Below are positions 1 to 9,265 of a DNA stretch of 64,000 nt, in pieces. Under the pieces are notes generated by a model. That model ran no database searches, was not told the DNA's origin, and saw only the letters and a list, made by a program, of their open reading frames with translations. Source of the stretch: Bacillus ndiopicus (GTDB lineage Bacteria > Bacillota > Bacilli > Bacillales_A > Planococcaceae); contig NZ_HG964406.1 of assembly GCF_000612805.1 (NCBI RefSeq), positions 62,001 to 126,000 of the forward strand. Reading direction: 5' to 3'. Position numbers and translations under genes: made by a program. Position 1 is the first letter of the stretch. The number at the start of each line of letters is the position of its first letter.

Positions 1-337
1 CAAGTAACCCCTCTACAATACCGCTAATTGCTTTTGACTGTTGTTCTATCATATAGGATGCTTGTGCACCTTTAAGCGTTCTAACAGTTTCAAATGTTTT
101 AGTAATTTCTTTAACTATTCTATGGCGAACAATTGGGTCGACTGTTTCTTCGATTTGAATTCCGTCTGATATTAAATCATCTATATAAATATATCGAATG
201 TTTAGTTGTCGCAATCTTTCGATGATTCGGTGATTGATGACTACGCCTTGGTGCAAAAGTGGATGACCTGCTTCATTCCATATCGTCTTCCCTATGACCA
301 TGCCTTCTTTTACAACATTTAATGATATTAGTCGCAT
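1..337 (-). CDS. HD-GYP-type signalling protein, N-terminal part (cut by window edge)
   Basis: The reading frame is open from an ATG at 335-337 on the minus strand to the left edge, so only about 112 N-terminal residues are present. The protein starts MRLISLNVVKEGMVIGKTIW, followed by a segment reading HPLLHQGVVINHRIIERL and then IRYIYIDD. This pattern (commit to value, keep it or replace it, residue pairs around VI/IYI) is the small N-terminal domain typical of HD-GYP cyclic-di-GMP phosphodiesterases in Bacillota. The catalytic HD-GYP part would lie outside the window and cannot be checked. A weak GGGGTT ribosome binding site precedes the ATG. The family call rests on recognition of the N-terminal domain only. 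Confidence 0.6.
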   Translation of the reverse strand, partial: MRLISLNVVKEGMVIGKTIWNEAGHPLLHQGVVINHRIIERLRQLNIRYIYIDDLISDGIQIEETVDPIVRHRIVKEITKTFETVRTLKGAQASYMIEQQSKAISGIVEGLL

Positions 338-596
338 ATTTATAATTTAACCCCAATTCTTCTATATACATTATTTTTTATTATATAAGCAATAAACAAA
401 ATAAGATAGATGTGCAAAAAAAAAATCACGCATATTGATTCAACTAATTACGCTTCGGCTAACCTCCAATTGGATTCATACAGGAAAGCCTCTACAATCC
501 GCCAGAAACTGAACTTTTCCTAGCAGAGAGCTTGAATCCAAACTAAACAATACTCGCAAATTAGAAAGAAATCAACATACATGACAATTTAATTCA

Positions 597-1970
597 TTAT
601 TTAAATTTATTTTGTCCATAAAGTTTTAATATATCTCGTAAAAATAAAGGGAGATCATAATGCTTTTTGGCATATTTAAAGCTAGGGAAAAAATAACCGA
701 ATGTAAATAGATCAAGTGTCACTAGTTTATAAGTACGTTGTAAGTCTGCAATTTCTCCATTAATTATAAGCTCGCGTTGAGCATTTAAATTAAAATGATA
801 CGTGAGCAGCTTGCCAAATACGATACCCCTGAAGCCCAACCCTTTAAATTGTAATTGTGGCCACTCTTCATTCATTGATTGCATATATATTTCCTTAAGC
901 TCAGTACCAGTAAGTTCAATCGTACATAAATTGATTGGGTGTGGTAATATGCGATGAAGATCATATGCTGATACGTAGCCTCTTTGTAAATCCTCTAAAA
1001 AAATACCCGCATTAAACAAGGCGCAATCCGCATCTGTATAATTTATAATTGCCTCCGCAAATAAATGCGAAAGCTGCGAATAATGAAACCACTCTTTATG
1101 ATATGTTTTCGGTACTGTAAAAGAAGGTTTATCTAGTTTTTGCTGGGCTTCGTTAACTAAGCTTTGCAAAAATGCTGGCTCTTCTTTTGGGCTAGGAAGC
1201 AATGCGCATTCAATCACTTTTTCTTGCTTCGCAATCTTTTTCGTTTGATGGTCAAATTCAATTGTTAAATGCCCTAAATATTGACCAAATTTTCCACAGC
1301 CAGTTAGTAGTACATCACCAATAAGTTTTCCTGTTTCAAATAAATGATGTGTATGCGATCCGAAAATCACATCGATTTCAGGGCATTCCTCAGCTAATAA
1401 CTCGTCCTCCGTCTTACCTAAATGCGACAAGCATACGATAATATCGACCTGTTCCTTCAACTGCTCTACAACTTGTATAATCGCAATTCTCGGCTCTGTT
1501 ACTTGCCAATTTAATACACGATAAAATGCTTCAAATTGTGCTGTTGCACCAACAACCCCAATTTTAGTACCGTATTTTGTCGTTAAAATAGTATACGGCC
1601 TAAGCCATGTAGGCTGTTTACCTTCCAATGTGTGCAAATTAGCGACAATAACTTCAAATTGCGCGTCATTATATAATGCCTTTAAGTCTTCATGAGCGAA
1701 TGTAATTCCTTCATTATTACCTATCGTAACAACATCATATTTCGCTTCGTTTAGTAGCTGAACATTCCCTTTCCCTTTCATGGCCTCCGTATAAATATTT
1801 GAGCGATCTATATGATCACCGATATCTATTAAAAAGCTGGGCTCACCTTGTTCAGCTAATAGTGTACGTTGTGCATGAATATAATTTTGCGTACGCAACC
1901 AAAATTCAAAATGACTATGTAAATCGTTTGTATGGAAAAAATGAATTTTTTCTTGCACAATGCACACCAA
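597..1970 (-). CDS. yunD: YunD-like 5'-nucleotidase / metallophosphatase
   Basis: Bipartite 5'-nucleotidase family protein, 457 residues, with an N-terminal calcineurin-like metallophosphatase domain and a C-terminal nucleotidase domain. Visible metal-site motifs are HTNDLHSH (about residue 13), GDHIDR (about 50), GNNE (about 85), SHLG (about 182) and GSHTHH (about 204). The family hydrolyses nucleotides or related phosphoesters. No signal peptide is visible, as in B. subtilis YunD. The open frame begins at TTG 1968-1970, with GTG 1967 just inside; the true start is uncertain. It is the last gene of a yunF-yunE-yunD operon, only 6 bp after yunE, the same order as in B. subtilis. Confidence 0.85.
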   Translation of the reverse strand: MVCIVQEKIHFFHTNDLHSHFEFWLRTQNYIHAQRTLLAEQGEPSFLIDIGDHIDRSNIYTEAMKGKGNVQLLNEAKYDVVTIGNNEGITFAHEDLKALYNDAQFEVIVANLHTLEGKQPTWLRPYTILTTKYGTKIGVVGATAQFEAFYRVLNWQVTEPRIAIIQVVEQLKEQVDIIVCLSHLGKTEDELLAEECPEIDVIFGSHTHHLFETGKLIGDVLLTGCGKFGQYLGHLTIEFDHQTKKIAKQEKVIECALLPSPKEEPAFLQSLVNEAQQKLDKPSFTVPKTYHKEWFHYSQLSHLFAEAIINYTDADCALFNAGIFLEDLQRGYVSAYDLHRILPHPINLCTIELTGTELKEIYMQSMNEEWPQLQFKGLGFRGIVFGKLLTYHFNLNAQRELIINGEIADLQRTYKLVTLDLFTFGYFFPSFKYAKKHYDLPLFLRDILKLYGQNKFK

Positions 1971-1976
1971 CTTTCT

Positions 1977-2798
1977 TTAAAATAATCCCTCAATAATTGA
2001 GCGAATACCTAACAGCAATAAAATAATTCGCAATGCTAACACAAGCGTTTCTGATTTTAATTTTTTATTTAATTGTGCTCCGAATTTTGCCCCTAAATAG
2101 GCCCCTGGAATGACTGGTAATGTATACAGCCATGGTACATTGCCTAAATAAATATGTGAGGCAGAATTGACGATGGATGTTAAAAACACCAAAAACATCG
2201 ATGTAGCAATCGCCACGTGTGGCGGGAATAAAAATAAAATTAGCATTGCTGGTACAATCATCGAGCCGCCACCGATGCCAAAAAGACCGGACATACAACC
2301 AACAAAAAATGTTAATAAAAAAGCAAACCAAACGGGATAGCCATACACATATTCTTTTCCTTCGTTATCTATATATGTATGCTTCGTTCCATGCTCTACG
2401 AACCATCGAACAGGCTTTAATTTATCACGCACTAATAAAATAATTGATAAAATAATTAATAAAATACCAAAATACAAATTAAATGATGGCAAATCTAAGC
2501 CTTTATTAATCCATGCCCCTAGCAATGAGCCAGGCACACTACCAATGAAGAAAATGAAACCAGTTTTATAATCTACTGTTTTCGATTTCATCTGTGTTAA
2601 TGTTGAGGCAAGCCCTGTAAAAATCATCATAACAACAGATAAACCAACAACCGTTTGTGGTGTAATATCTGGAATAAGACCTAAGTTTATACCTATAAAT
2701 AGTGTAGCAGGTACTAATATAACGCCGCCACCTAATCCTACAAGTGCCCCTATAATACCTGAAGCGATTGCAATAATAAATAGCAATACAAATTCCAT
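1977..2798 (-). CDS. yunE: TauE/SafE-family membrane transporter (YunE-like)
   Basis: 273-residue integral membrane protein with about eight hydrophobic segments and the two glycine-rich repeat halves of the TauE/SafE family: ALVGLGGGVILVPA near residue 20 and GLFGIGGGSMIVPA near residue 172. Members export sulfite, sulfoacetate or related organic anions; the substrate here cannot be read from sequence. The start is ATG 2796-2798 with GGAGAG upstream, and it overlaps the yunF stop by one base (TAATG), which implies translational coupling. It sits between a DUF72 protein and a nucleotidase, as in B. subtilis. Confidence 0.85.
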   Translation of the reverse strand: MEFVLLFIIAIASGIIGALVGLGGGVILVPATLFIGINLGLIPDITPQTVVGLSVVMMIFTGLASTLTQMKSKTVDYKTGFIFFIGSVPGSLLGAWINKGLDLPSFNLYFGILLIILSIILLVRDKLKPVRWFVEHGTKHTYIDNEGKEYVYGYPVWFAFLLTFFVGCMSGLFGIGGGSMIVPAMLILFLFPPHVAIATSMFLVFLTSIVNSASHIYLGNVPWLYTLPVIPGAYLGAKFGAQLNKKLKSETLVLALRIILLLLGIRSIIEGLF

Positions 2799-3655
2799 TA
2801 GAACTCTCCTTCAAAAATATTTAATTGTTTTGGTGATAAATTTTCAAAATGCAAGCCTAAAATTTCCTTTAAGCGCTGTGCATTTGGAGCTGCATGATAA
2901 TCAGAGTTATTATTAAATAACACATAAACGTCCTGTGCCTGTTGCCGCAATTGTTTTACATAAGATGATAATGATTGTAGCTCTTCTTCATTATAATCGT
3001 ATAGAAAACGAACTTTGCGCCAATTATGTGCATTACCACTGTTGCGCCAACCATGCACATTGCGACCATGAATACGAAATAGCACCTTATTTGCTGTAGC
3101 AACCGGTACTAGTGGCACAGAGCCTACCCCCGCTTGCGGTTCATCGCAAACCGTGTGAATAAAACTTTGCTCCTGTAAAAACTGCAATGTTTTCTCTCGC
3201 ATTTGCGGAGCATACCAAGTTTGATTACGGAACTCAATAGCTAGTGGCAAATCTGGTAATTGCTCTTTAACATAACGAATATAGTTCACATTTTTAGCAG
3301 TACAATCAAACCATGGCGGAAATTGCACAAGCACCATAGCAAGCTTACCAAAGCGCTGAAATGTATTAGCACATTGTAAAAATGCTTGAAACATATCATT
3401 GCGCGTCTCATATGGTAAATCATCGCGCAAATGCCCTGTAATTCCTTGATAAGCCTTTACTATAAATTGAAAATTAGCAGGTGTATCATGACACCACTTC
3501 TCGATATTTTGATTATTCGGAATTGAATAAAAGGACGTATCTACTTCAACAATAGGAAAATGCCCACTATAATCAAATAATTTATCGCGAGCAGTCGTTA
3601 CTGTTGAATATAGAGTAGGGTGATCTCCCCAGCCAGTTAGCCCAATCGAAATCAC
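2798..3655 (-). CDS. yunF: DUF72 family protein (YunF-like)
   Basis: 285-residue DUF72 protein with a TIM-barrel-like fold. Family signatures are visible: IGLTGWGDHP at the N terminus, VEVDTSFYSIP near residue 37, FQFIVKAYQ near 65, LVQFPPWF near 110, LAIEFRNQTW near 140 and the final VLFNNN segment near 248. The biochemical function of DUF72 is not established. The start is a GTG at 3653-3655 behind a strong GGGGGAGAGG ribosome binding site. It is the first gene of the yunF-yunE-yunD operon; the promoter should lie in the 244 bp gap to the right. Confidence 0.82.
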   Translation of the reverse strand: MISIGLTGWGDHPTLYSTVTTARDKLFDYSGHFPIVEVDTSFYSIPNNQNIEKWCHDTPANFQFIVKAYQGITGHLRDDLPYETRNDMFQAFLQCANTFQRFGKLAMVLVQFPPWFDCTAKNVNYIRYVKEQLPDLPLAIEFRNQTWYAPQMREKTLQFLQEQSFIHTVCDEPQAGVGSVPLVPVATANKVLFRIHGRNVHGWRNSGNAHNWRKVRFLYDYNEEELQSLSSYVKQLRQQAQDVYVLFNNNSDYHAAPNAQRLKEILGLHFENLSPKQLNIFEGEF

Positions 3656-3851
3656 TTCCTCTCCCCCTTCACTTGCTGTATGTATTCTTTATAATAACAT
3701 AAAGTGAAGATTTACTTCACCCTCGCCGATTATGACAAAGGCATACAAGCTATTTACCTAAGGAAACACCCCTGTGACCGAATCGTGTTGGCCTCAAGCG
3801 GGCTTTTACAGCCATTTAAGCTACATCTTCAATTTTAGCTTTTCATCTGTG

Positions 3852-3891
3852 CAAAAAAGCTATTACGTGAGTTCAAAACTTACATAATAGC
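3852..3891 (-). terminator. Rho-independent terminator of the M20/YfcC operon
   Basis: A 13-bp arm at 3859-3871 pairs with 3879-3891 (with G-U pairs). On the minus strand the stem is followed by TTTTTT (3853-3858). It lies just past the stop codon of the M20 gene at 3900. Confidence 0.75.
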
Positions 3892-3899
3892 CCTTTATA

Positions 3900-5003
3900 T
3901 TACTTATTAACTTGCTGAGCTGTACGTAAACACACATCGGTTAAAATATCGATGCCATTTAAAATTGATTCGTGATTAAATTGCATGTATGGATCATGTA
4001 GCCCCGGTGTTACATCTGCTCCTAAGCCGAGCATCGTTGCCTTTAAGCCCGGTCGTTCAATCGTGTAAAAATGAAAATCATCCGCACCTGGCGTAATAAT
4101 AATTGGCAGGGCAGGTCGTCCTAACACATGCTCAATTGATTGTGCCATAAATGCGGCTGCTTCCTCATTAACTGCTGCCGCTGGAACATAATCAAAAAAC
4201 TCTATATGAATAGGTACATCATGCATAACACTTAATTGCTCACAAATTGTCTTTACTTTATGCTGCAATTCATCCATTATTGCATTTGTTTGTGCGCGTA
4301 AATCTAAGCCAAACGTCGCCTTCCCAGGAATAATATTAAAGTTGTCAGTACCAGCATGTAAATTCGTCATTTTCACTGTCGCAGCAATATGTGGATCTGT
4401 ATATGTCAGCCCTAAATGATGAATGATAGAAGCGGCTATCTCAATTGCGTTAACCCCTTTATGTGGTCTCGCTCCATGGTGATCTAGCCCATCAATTATG
4501 CCTTTGACAAATATGCATGATCCATGCTGAATACCTGCAGCACAGTTTGGAAAAGCAATTTCATCTAACGGGCGCAAATGCACGCCGTAAAAATAATCTA
4601 AATCATCTATAACGCCTTCTTTGATTACACTTAAAGAACCGTTTCCAAGCTCTTCCGCTGGCTGAAAAATAGCTCGCACTGTCCCCTTGAAATCACCTAT
4701 TTCCTTTAGTCGATGCATAACACCAGTTACGATTGTCATATGTGCATCATGTCCACATGAATGGTTTGCTTTCATTTCCCCATTCACTTCTTGCCATAAA
4801 GCATCCATATCCGCTCGCAAGCCTATTTTCGGTGAGCCAGAGCCAATTTCTACAGAAAAGCCTGGGATGTCTTTGAATCTTTTCGGCTGAAAACCCGCCT
4901 CCTCAAACAACGTAACGAGGTAATTTGTCGTTTCAACCTCTTTCCAGCTTACCTCACCATGTGTATGCAAATGCTCAAAAACTTTTAACATTTTTTCTTT
5001 CAT
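3900..5003 (-). CDS. M20 family amidohydrolase (AmhX-like)
   Basis: 367-residue M20 metallopeptidase/amidohydrolase of the kind that removes acyl or aminoacyl groups from amino acids. Metal-binding positions are visible: GLRADMDALW (about residue 60), NHSCGHDAHM (about 80), QPAEELGNG (about 115), GVHLRP (about 139) and a final GLHDPY (about 336). The insert dimerisation domain contains GLDHHGARPHKG. It resembles B. subtilis AmhX, but the exact substrate is unknown. It starts one base after the YfcC permease stop codon (TAA-A-ATG), so transport and hydrolysis are clearly coupled. GGAG lies inside the end of the permease gene. Confidence 0.78.
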   Translation of the reverse strand: MKEKMLKVFEHLHTHGEVSWKEVETTNYLVTLFEEAGFQPKRFKDIPGFSVEIGSGSPKIGLRADMDALWQEVNGEMKANHSCGHDAHMTIVTGVMHRLKEIGDFKGTVRAIFQPAEELGNGSLSVIKEGVIDDLDYFYGVHLRPLDEIAFPNCAAGIQHGSCIFVKGIIDGLDHHGARPHKGVNAIEIAASIIHHLGLTYTDPHIAATVKMTNLHAGTDNFNIIPGKATFGLDLRAQTNAIMDELQHKVKTICEQLSVMHDVPIHIEFFDYVPAAAVNEEAAAFMAQSIEHVLGRPALPIIITPGADDFHFYTIERPGLKATMLGLGADVTPGLHDPYMQFNHESILNGIDILTDVCLRTAQQVNK

Positions 5004-5004
5004 T

Positions 5005-6408
5005 TTAAGAAACTCCTAACATAACAGCAGCAATTAATGCAATTGCCGCAATAATTAACCAAAATGCGATTAACTTCCAGATAAATTTCACCCAGCGCTC
5101 ATATGGAATACCTGCAATTGCTAAATAGCCCATCAATGCTGCAGATGTTGGAATAATAGAGTTTGTAATCGCATCCCCGTATTGGAATGCTAAAACCGCA
5201 ACTTGACGCTCCATACCAAGCAAATCTGCAATCGGCACCATAATTGGCATTGTCGTCGCAGCTTGTCCACTACCTGAAGGGATAAAGAAGTTAATAATAA
5301 CTTGTACAGCGAACATACCAACAGCGTTTAATGTTTGTGGTAAATGCGAAATAAGTTGAACTAAACTATAAACAATTGTATCAATAATAACACCTGACTC
5401 AAGCACGACTAAAATAGCACGGGCAAAACCTACTATTAATGCCCCAAAAGCTACTATTTTCATACCATCTACTAAGGAATCAAATATTTTATTAATCTTT
5501 AAACCACCTAAAATACCTGCCACAAAGCCTACAATTATAAAGTTAGCTGCTAGTTCATCTAAAAACCATCCTTGCTTAAACACGCCGTACATATTCACGA
5601 AAATTCCTACAACAAGTGTTAGCAACACAAGAATATGACGAATTGTAAATTTATCAAATGTATCAATATCAGACACTTTTACTAACTTTATCTTCTGTTC
5701 AATATCATACATAATGCTTTTTGTTGGATCTGCTTGGATTTTCTTTGCGTAGCGCATAACATAGGTAATCGCTACAAGTAAAACAAATACGTAAACAACG
5801 GAACGGAATCCAATGCCAGAAAATAATTTTACCTCAGCAATCTCCTGAGCTACCCCCACTGTAAACGGATTTAACATTCCTCCAATAAAGCCGCTGGCAG
5901 CACCTGTTGATACCATCGCAGTTCCTACGAGTGCATCATAGCCTAATGCCCTTGCAATCGCTATACCAATCGGCACAAAAATGATTGTTTCCTCACTCAT
6001 CCCTGTAGAGAAACCTAATATAGAAAAGACAGTCATCGAAATTGGGATAAGCAATATTCCTGAGCCTTGCATCTTTTGTACAAGTGCGTTGACTCCTGAT
6101 TCAATTGCACCTGTTGCACGAATAATTCCAAATGCTCCCCCTACTAGAAATATGTAGAAAATAATACGTGCCCCTGCTTGCATACCAAGTGGAATTGCTG
6201 TAAACATTTCAAAAATAGATACTGGGTTTTGTTCTACTTGAGCGTAGCTATTTTCTACAACAACCGTTCGTCCCGCTTCTTCTATTCTTTCATATTGTCC
6301 AGCTGGTAAGAAATAAGTTGCTAACGTTGCAAGAATAACAATGGAAAAAATAATTGCATATGTATGCGGAATGGTAAACCTCTTTTTCTTCTCTGTTGTT
6401 TGCTCCAT
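5005..6408 (-). CDS. YfcC family permease
   Basis: 467-residue polytopic membrane protein of the YfcC/AbgT-like ion transporter superfamily, with about 12 hydrophobic segments. Recognisable pieces are FLVGGAFGIIRATGAI near residue 90, FSTGMSEETIIFVPIGIAIARALGYD near 137 (given here as family-typical), and the C-terminal PSGSGQAATTMPIM near 373, the Ser/Gly-rich substrate loop. Such carriers take up peptides, amino acids or carboxylates. It is cotranscribed with the M20 enzyme downstream, suggesting import of an amide or dipeptide that M20 then cleaves. ATG start with GGAGTGTCAAC upstream. The 250 bp gap to the right carries its promoter. Confidence 0.8.
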   Translation of the reverse strand: MEQTTEKKKRFTIPHTYAIIFSIVILATLATYFLPAGQYERIEEAGRTVVVENSYAQVEQNPVSIFEMFTAIPLGMQAGARIIFYIFLVGGAFGIIRATGAIESGVNALVQKMQGSGILLIPISMTVFSILGFSTGMSEETIIFVPIGIAIARALGYDALVGTAMVSTGAASGFIGGMLNPFTVGVAQEIAEVKLFSGIGFRSVVYVFVLLVAITYVMRYAKKIQADPTKSIMYDIEQKIKLVKVSDIDTFDKFTIRHILVLLTLVVGIFVNMYGVFKQGWFLDELAANFIIVGFVAGILGGLKINKIFDSLVDGMKIVAFGALIVGFARAILVVLESGVIIDTIVYSLVQLISHLPQTLNAVGMFAVQVIINFFIPSGSGQAATTMPIMVPIADLLGMERQVAVLAFQYGDAITNSIIPTSAALMGYLAIAGIPYERWVKFIWKLIAFWLIIAAIALIAAVMLGVS

Positions 6409-6544
6409 GTTGACACTCCTATAATTATTTAGTTTGTCCTTGACTTCATCGCTTTTGCTTTGTACGATACAATTAACGACTACTTAGCGACATGTTTATT
6501 GTAAAAAAGATTTGTGACAGATGCAAGAAATTTTCTGAAAATAA

Positions 6545-6580
6545 AGAACGTGTCTGAAAAAAATTTTTCAGACACGTTCT
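6545..6580. terminator. Long perfect palindrome between regulator and YfcC genes
   Basis: AGAACGTGTCTGAAAAA at 6545-6561 is the exact reverse complement of 6564-6580. It lies after the stop of the minus-strand regulator and upstream of the YfcC promoter region. It probably acts as the regulator gene's terminator, with the A/T stretch inside the stem, although no T run follows it. An operator role is an alternative. Confidence 0.5.
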
Positions 6581-6662
6581 CCGAATGGGAAATGGTGGTA
6601 TTTTATTGTGACTACTGTATTACTTATGTTAGCAATAACAGCTTTTTAGCAAGAAGCTTTTG

Positions 6663-7889
6663 TTATTGTATTAAAGTAGGCAGCTTTAAGCGATAAAGTG
6701 CAGAAGGGCGACCTTTTTGATAGATAGATTGCTCCCCGATAATACTTGCATAGTTAGCATCGTGCAGCTTTTTCAGCATTCGCTCGGCCGTCCTTCTCGT
6801 TACTTGTAAAAATTTTGCTAACTGTGCGGCTGTAAAGGGCTCATTATTTTGTAATGCAGCATACGCAAAAATACGTGACATATTTTGCGGGCTTAAATGG
6901 ACCTCTTGTGATAGCTCTACTAATTGTGGGTGCTTTACTGAAAGTGTCGACTGCTTTTCTATAGTAGGATAAGGTCCATGTAATGTTTGTCTAGCATCCA
7001 TAAAATAAAACTGCTTGGATTGTGTAAAGGAGCTTGCTACAAGCGCATTATTATAAGCAGCTTCTGTTGAATGCCCACTGCCAAAAGCAATTCGTACCCT
7101 TGAATCTAATGTGCTATGCCACTTTTTGAACATAGGGTGAGATATAACGGATTTAATTTTTCCAACAGTCGAATAAACAACAATGCCATGCTCTTTTTTA
7201 TTTAATGTCGCTTCCATTAACTGAGCAAAGTTAGCTAGCTCCTCAGGTAAACAATGCTGCTCTTGAATGAGTCCTACAGCTACTTGAGCTGCTTCAGCCT
7301 TGGCTAATACCGCCTGCTCCTTAGCTTTAGCTAACGTATGTAGTATGTCGTTATCTGTATCAACAATGTGGGTAGCTGGGTATCCTTCCTCACGTAATTG
7401 ATCGTATACAGCATGGATACTCGTAATCGCAAAATCTACTTGACCGCTTTCTAGTGCCCTACGATGAAATGCTAGTACTGGCTGTGATGGCTGAGCACTT
7501 TGCAAACATAATGTATGCGTAGTAGGCGGATAGTGTAAATCATTACATAAGCTTTGCCATTCTTCCTCATGGCGATAATCAAGGGAAATACGCGTTAAAG
7601 TATAGCCTAGTTGAACAACCTTTAATAAGGTAATCGCTAAAGCTTGTACATCTTGACGTAAACAAACAACAGGTATTTGTAATTGTTCTACTTGTTGCTT
7701 TGAAAATTCATATGGCAATGAGCCTGAAAACATTAATACATCGCAGTGTCCAATCAGTTTCATTAGCTGTGGTGCATCAGCAGGTTCTTTATATTCATAG
7801 CATTTGAGATGATAAGAAGAATCCAAATCAGCAAGTGCTCGTGCCTTCTGGCAAAAGCTTACTGAACCTATTAAAGCAATTGTAATCAT
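6663..7889 (-). CDS. Putative transcriptional regulator with C-terminal winged helix
   Basis: 408-residue protein that I cannot name. The N-terminal two thirds begin with MITIALIGS and have alternating beta/alpha character with paired substrate-sensor-like halves; a second half starts near residue 235 (HGIVVYSTVGKIKSVI) and contains RVRIAFGSGHSTEAA. The last 60 residues look like a winged helix: EPFTAAQLAKFLQVTRRTA and then a wing ending GRPSALYRL. It is divergent from the dipeptide epimerase, with only 36 bp between start codons, so it probably controls that gene and perhaps the YfcC-M20 operon. ATG start with GGAGG about 10 bases upstream. Confidence 0.6.
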   Translation of the reverse strand: MITIALIGSVSFCQKARALADLDSSYHLKCYEYKEPADAPQLMKLIGHCDVLMFSGSLPYEFSKQQVEQLQIPVVCLRQDVQALAITLLKVVQLGYTLTRISLDYRHEEEWQSLCNDLHYPPTTHTLCLQSAQPSQPVLAFHRRALESGQVDFAITSIHAVYDQLREEGYPATHIVDTDNDILHTLAKAKEQAVLAKAEAAQVAVGLIQEQHCLPEELANFAQLMEATLNKKEHGIVVYSTVGKIKSVISHPMFKKWHSTLDSRVRIAFGSGHSTEAAYNNALVASSFTQSKQFYFMDARQTLHGPYPTIEKQSTLSVKHPQLVELSQEVHLSPQNMSRIFAYAALQNNEPFTAAQLAKFLQVTRRTAERMLKKLHDANYASIIGEQSIYQKGRPSALYRLKLPTLIQ

Positions 7890-7925
7890 TAAATGAAAAC
7901 CTCCAAATATGAAAGGATGTACTAT

Positions 7926-9035
7926 ATGAAAATTGAAAAAATTGAACTATTTGCTATTGAACTTCCATTAAAGGAACCATTTATTATTAGCTATGCTACT
8001 TATTATACGATGCCTTCCTTAATCGTCAAAGTCACTTTAGATAACGGTGTTGTTGGCTATGGGGAAGGTATTGCAGATGAGCATGTAACAGGGGAAAGCA
8101 TGTACGGGGCATTTGAAATTATTGAGAAAATTTTAGCGCCGCGCTTAATCGGTATGAATCCACTTAATATGGAGGCTATTCATGATGTGATGGACCGCTC
8201 GATTTTGGCAGCACCAACTGCTAAAGCAGCATTAGACATCGCCTGCTACGATGCCGCTGCAAAAACATTAAATGTCCCTGTTTATGATTTACTTGGTGGT
8301 CGTTTCCATGAGGAGTTTCCTATTACACATGTTTTAAGTATTCAAGACCCTGCTGTGATGGCACAGGAAGCACTTGATAAAGTTGAAGAAGGCTATCGCT
8401 CATTCAAGCTAAAAGTAGGCGCAAAAATGTTAGACGATGTGAAGCGTATTCGAGCTGTTCGTGAAGCAGTCGGTCCAGAAATCGCCATCCGTGTAGATGT
8501 AAATCAAGGCTGGAAAAATAGTGCGACAGCATTACAAGCTTTAGCATTGCTTGAAGATTGCCATCTTGACTGGATCGAACAGCCAATTGTTGCACATGAT
8601 ATCGATGGTATGGTGGAAATTAAGCAAAAAACTTCAATGCCTGTGATGATTGACGAAGGACTTGTCGGCATGACAGAAATGCGTACAATTATTCAAAAGC
8701 AAGCTGCACACAAAGTGAATATTAAACTAATGAAATGTGGCGGAATTTATAAAGCGAATAAACTTGCAATTATGGCTGAAATGGCGAATATCGAATGTCA
8801 AGTAGGCTCAATGGTTGAATCGTCAGTCGGCTCAGCAGCAGGCTACCATGTGGCTTTCTCCAAAAAATCGATGACAAGCGTTGAGCTAACTGGCCCATTA
8901 AAATACAGCGAAGACGTAGGCAATCTTCAATTCGAAATTCCTTTTATTCGCTTAAATGGTAAACCAGGTCTTGGTATCGATGTTGACGAAGCAACACTTG
9001 CAAAATTAACAGTTAAACAAACTGTTATCAGCTAA
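7926..9035 (+). CDS. Dipeptide epimerase (enolase superfamily)
   Basis: Enolase-superfamily member, about 369 residues, of the muconate-lactonising subgroup and closest in motif pattern to L-Ala-D/L-Glu epimerases (B. subtilis YkfB). Catalytic elements are visible: FKLKVGAK (KxK lysine), RVDVNQGW (first metal Asp), DWIEQPI (metal Glu), MIDEGL (metal Asp) and KLMKCGGI (opposite lysine). The reaction inverts the second residue of dipeptides, serving murein peptide recycling or dipeptide use. I chose ATG 7926 because AAAGGATG lies about 8 bases upstream and the protein then begins MKIEKIELF like the family; an upstream in-frame ATG at 7893 lacks a ribosome binding site. Confidence 0.87.
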   Translation: MKIEKIELFAIELPLKEPFIISYATYYTMPSLIVKVTLDNGVVGYGEGIADEHVTGESMYGAFEIIEKILAPRLIGMNPLNMEAIHDVMDRSILAAPTAKAALDIACYDAAAKTLNVPVYDLLGGRFHEEFPITHVLSIQDPAVMAQEALDKVEEGYRSFKLKVGAKMLDDVKRIRAVREAVGPEIAIRVDVNQGWKNSATALQALALLEDCHLDWIEQPIVAHDIDGMVEIKQKTSMPVMIDEGLVGMTEMRTIIQKQAAHKVNIKLMKCGGIYKANKLAIMAEMANIECQVGSMVESSVGSAAGYHVAFSKKSMTSVELTGPLKYSEDVGNLQFEIPFIRLNGKPGLGIDVDEATLAKLTVKQTVIS

Positions 9036-9050
9036 TTCCTAATTTAAATA

Positions 9051-9097
9051 AAAGACGTAATTAAAAGGGGTATGGACCTATTTAATTACGTCTTTTT
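9051..9097 (+). terminator. Rho-independent terminator of the epimerase gene
   Basis: AAAGACGTAATTAAA (9051-9065) pairs with TTTAATTACGTCTTT (from 9080), followed by T residues. It is 15 bp past the epimerase stop. Confidence 0.85.
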
Positions 9098-9265
9098 ACG
9101 TATTACAAAATACCTGAAATTCCTTCTGACCGTCCTTCTCCTTAGCTAACCAAGTAATTTTTTATTATACTAGTTATAATTAATCTTTAGTTCAAAAACA
9201 CAATTGATTTATAAGTAAAGATCAGTAATACAGATACATTTTTCTATCTAGGAGGAGATTTTACA

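Noticed and set aside
2219..2443. Plus-strand frame inside yunE
   Set aside because: Antisense to a clear TauE/SafE gene, no ribosome binding site and no family resemblance.
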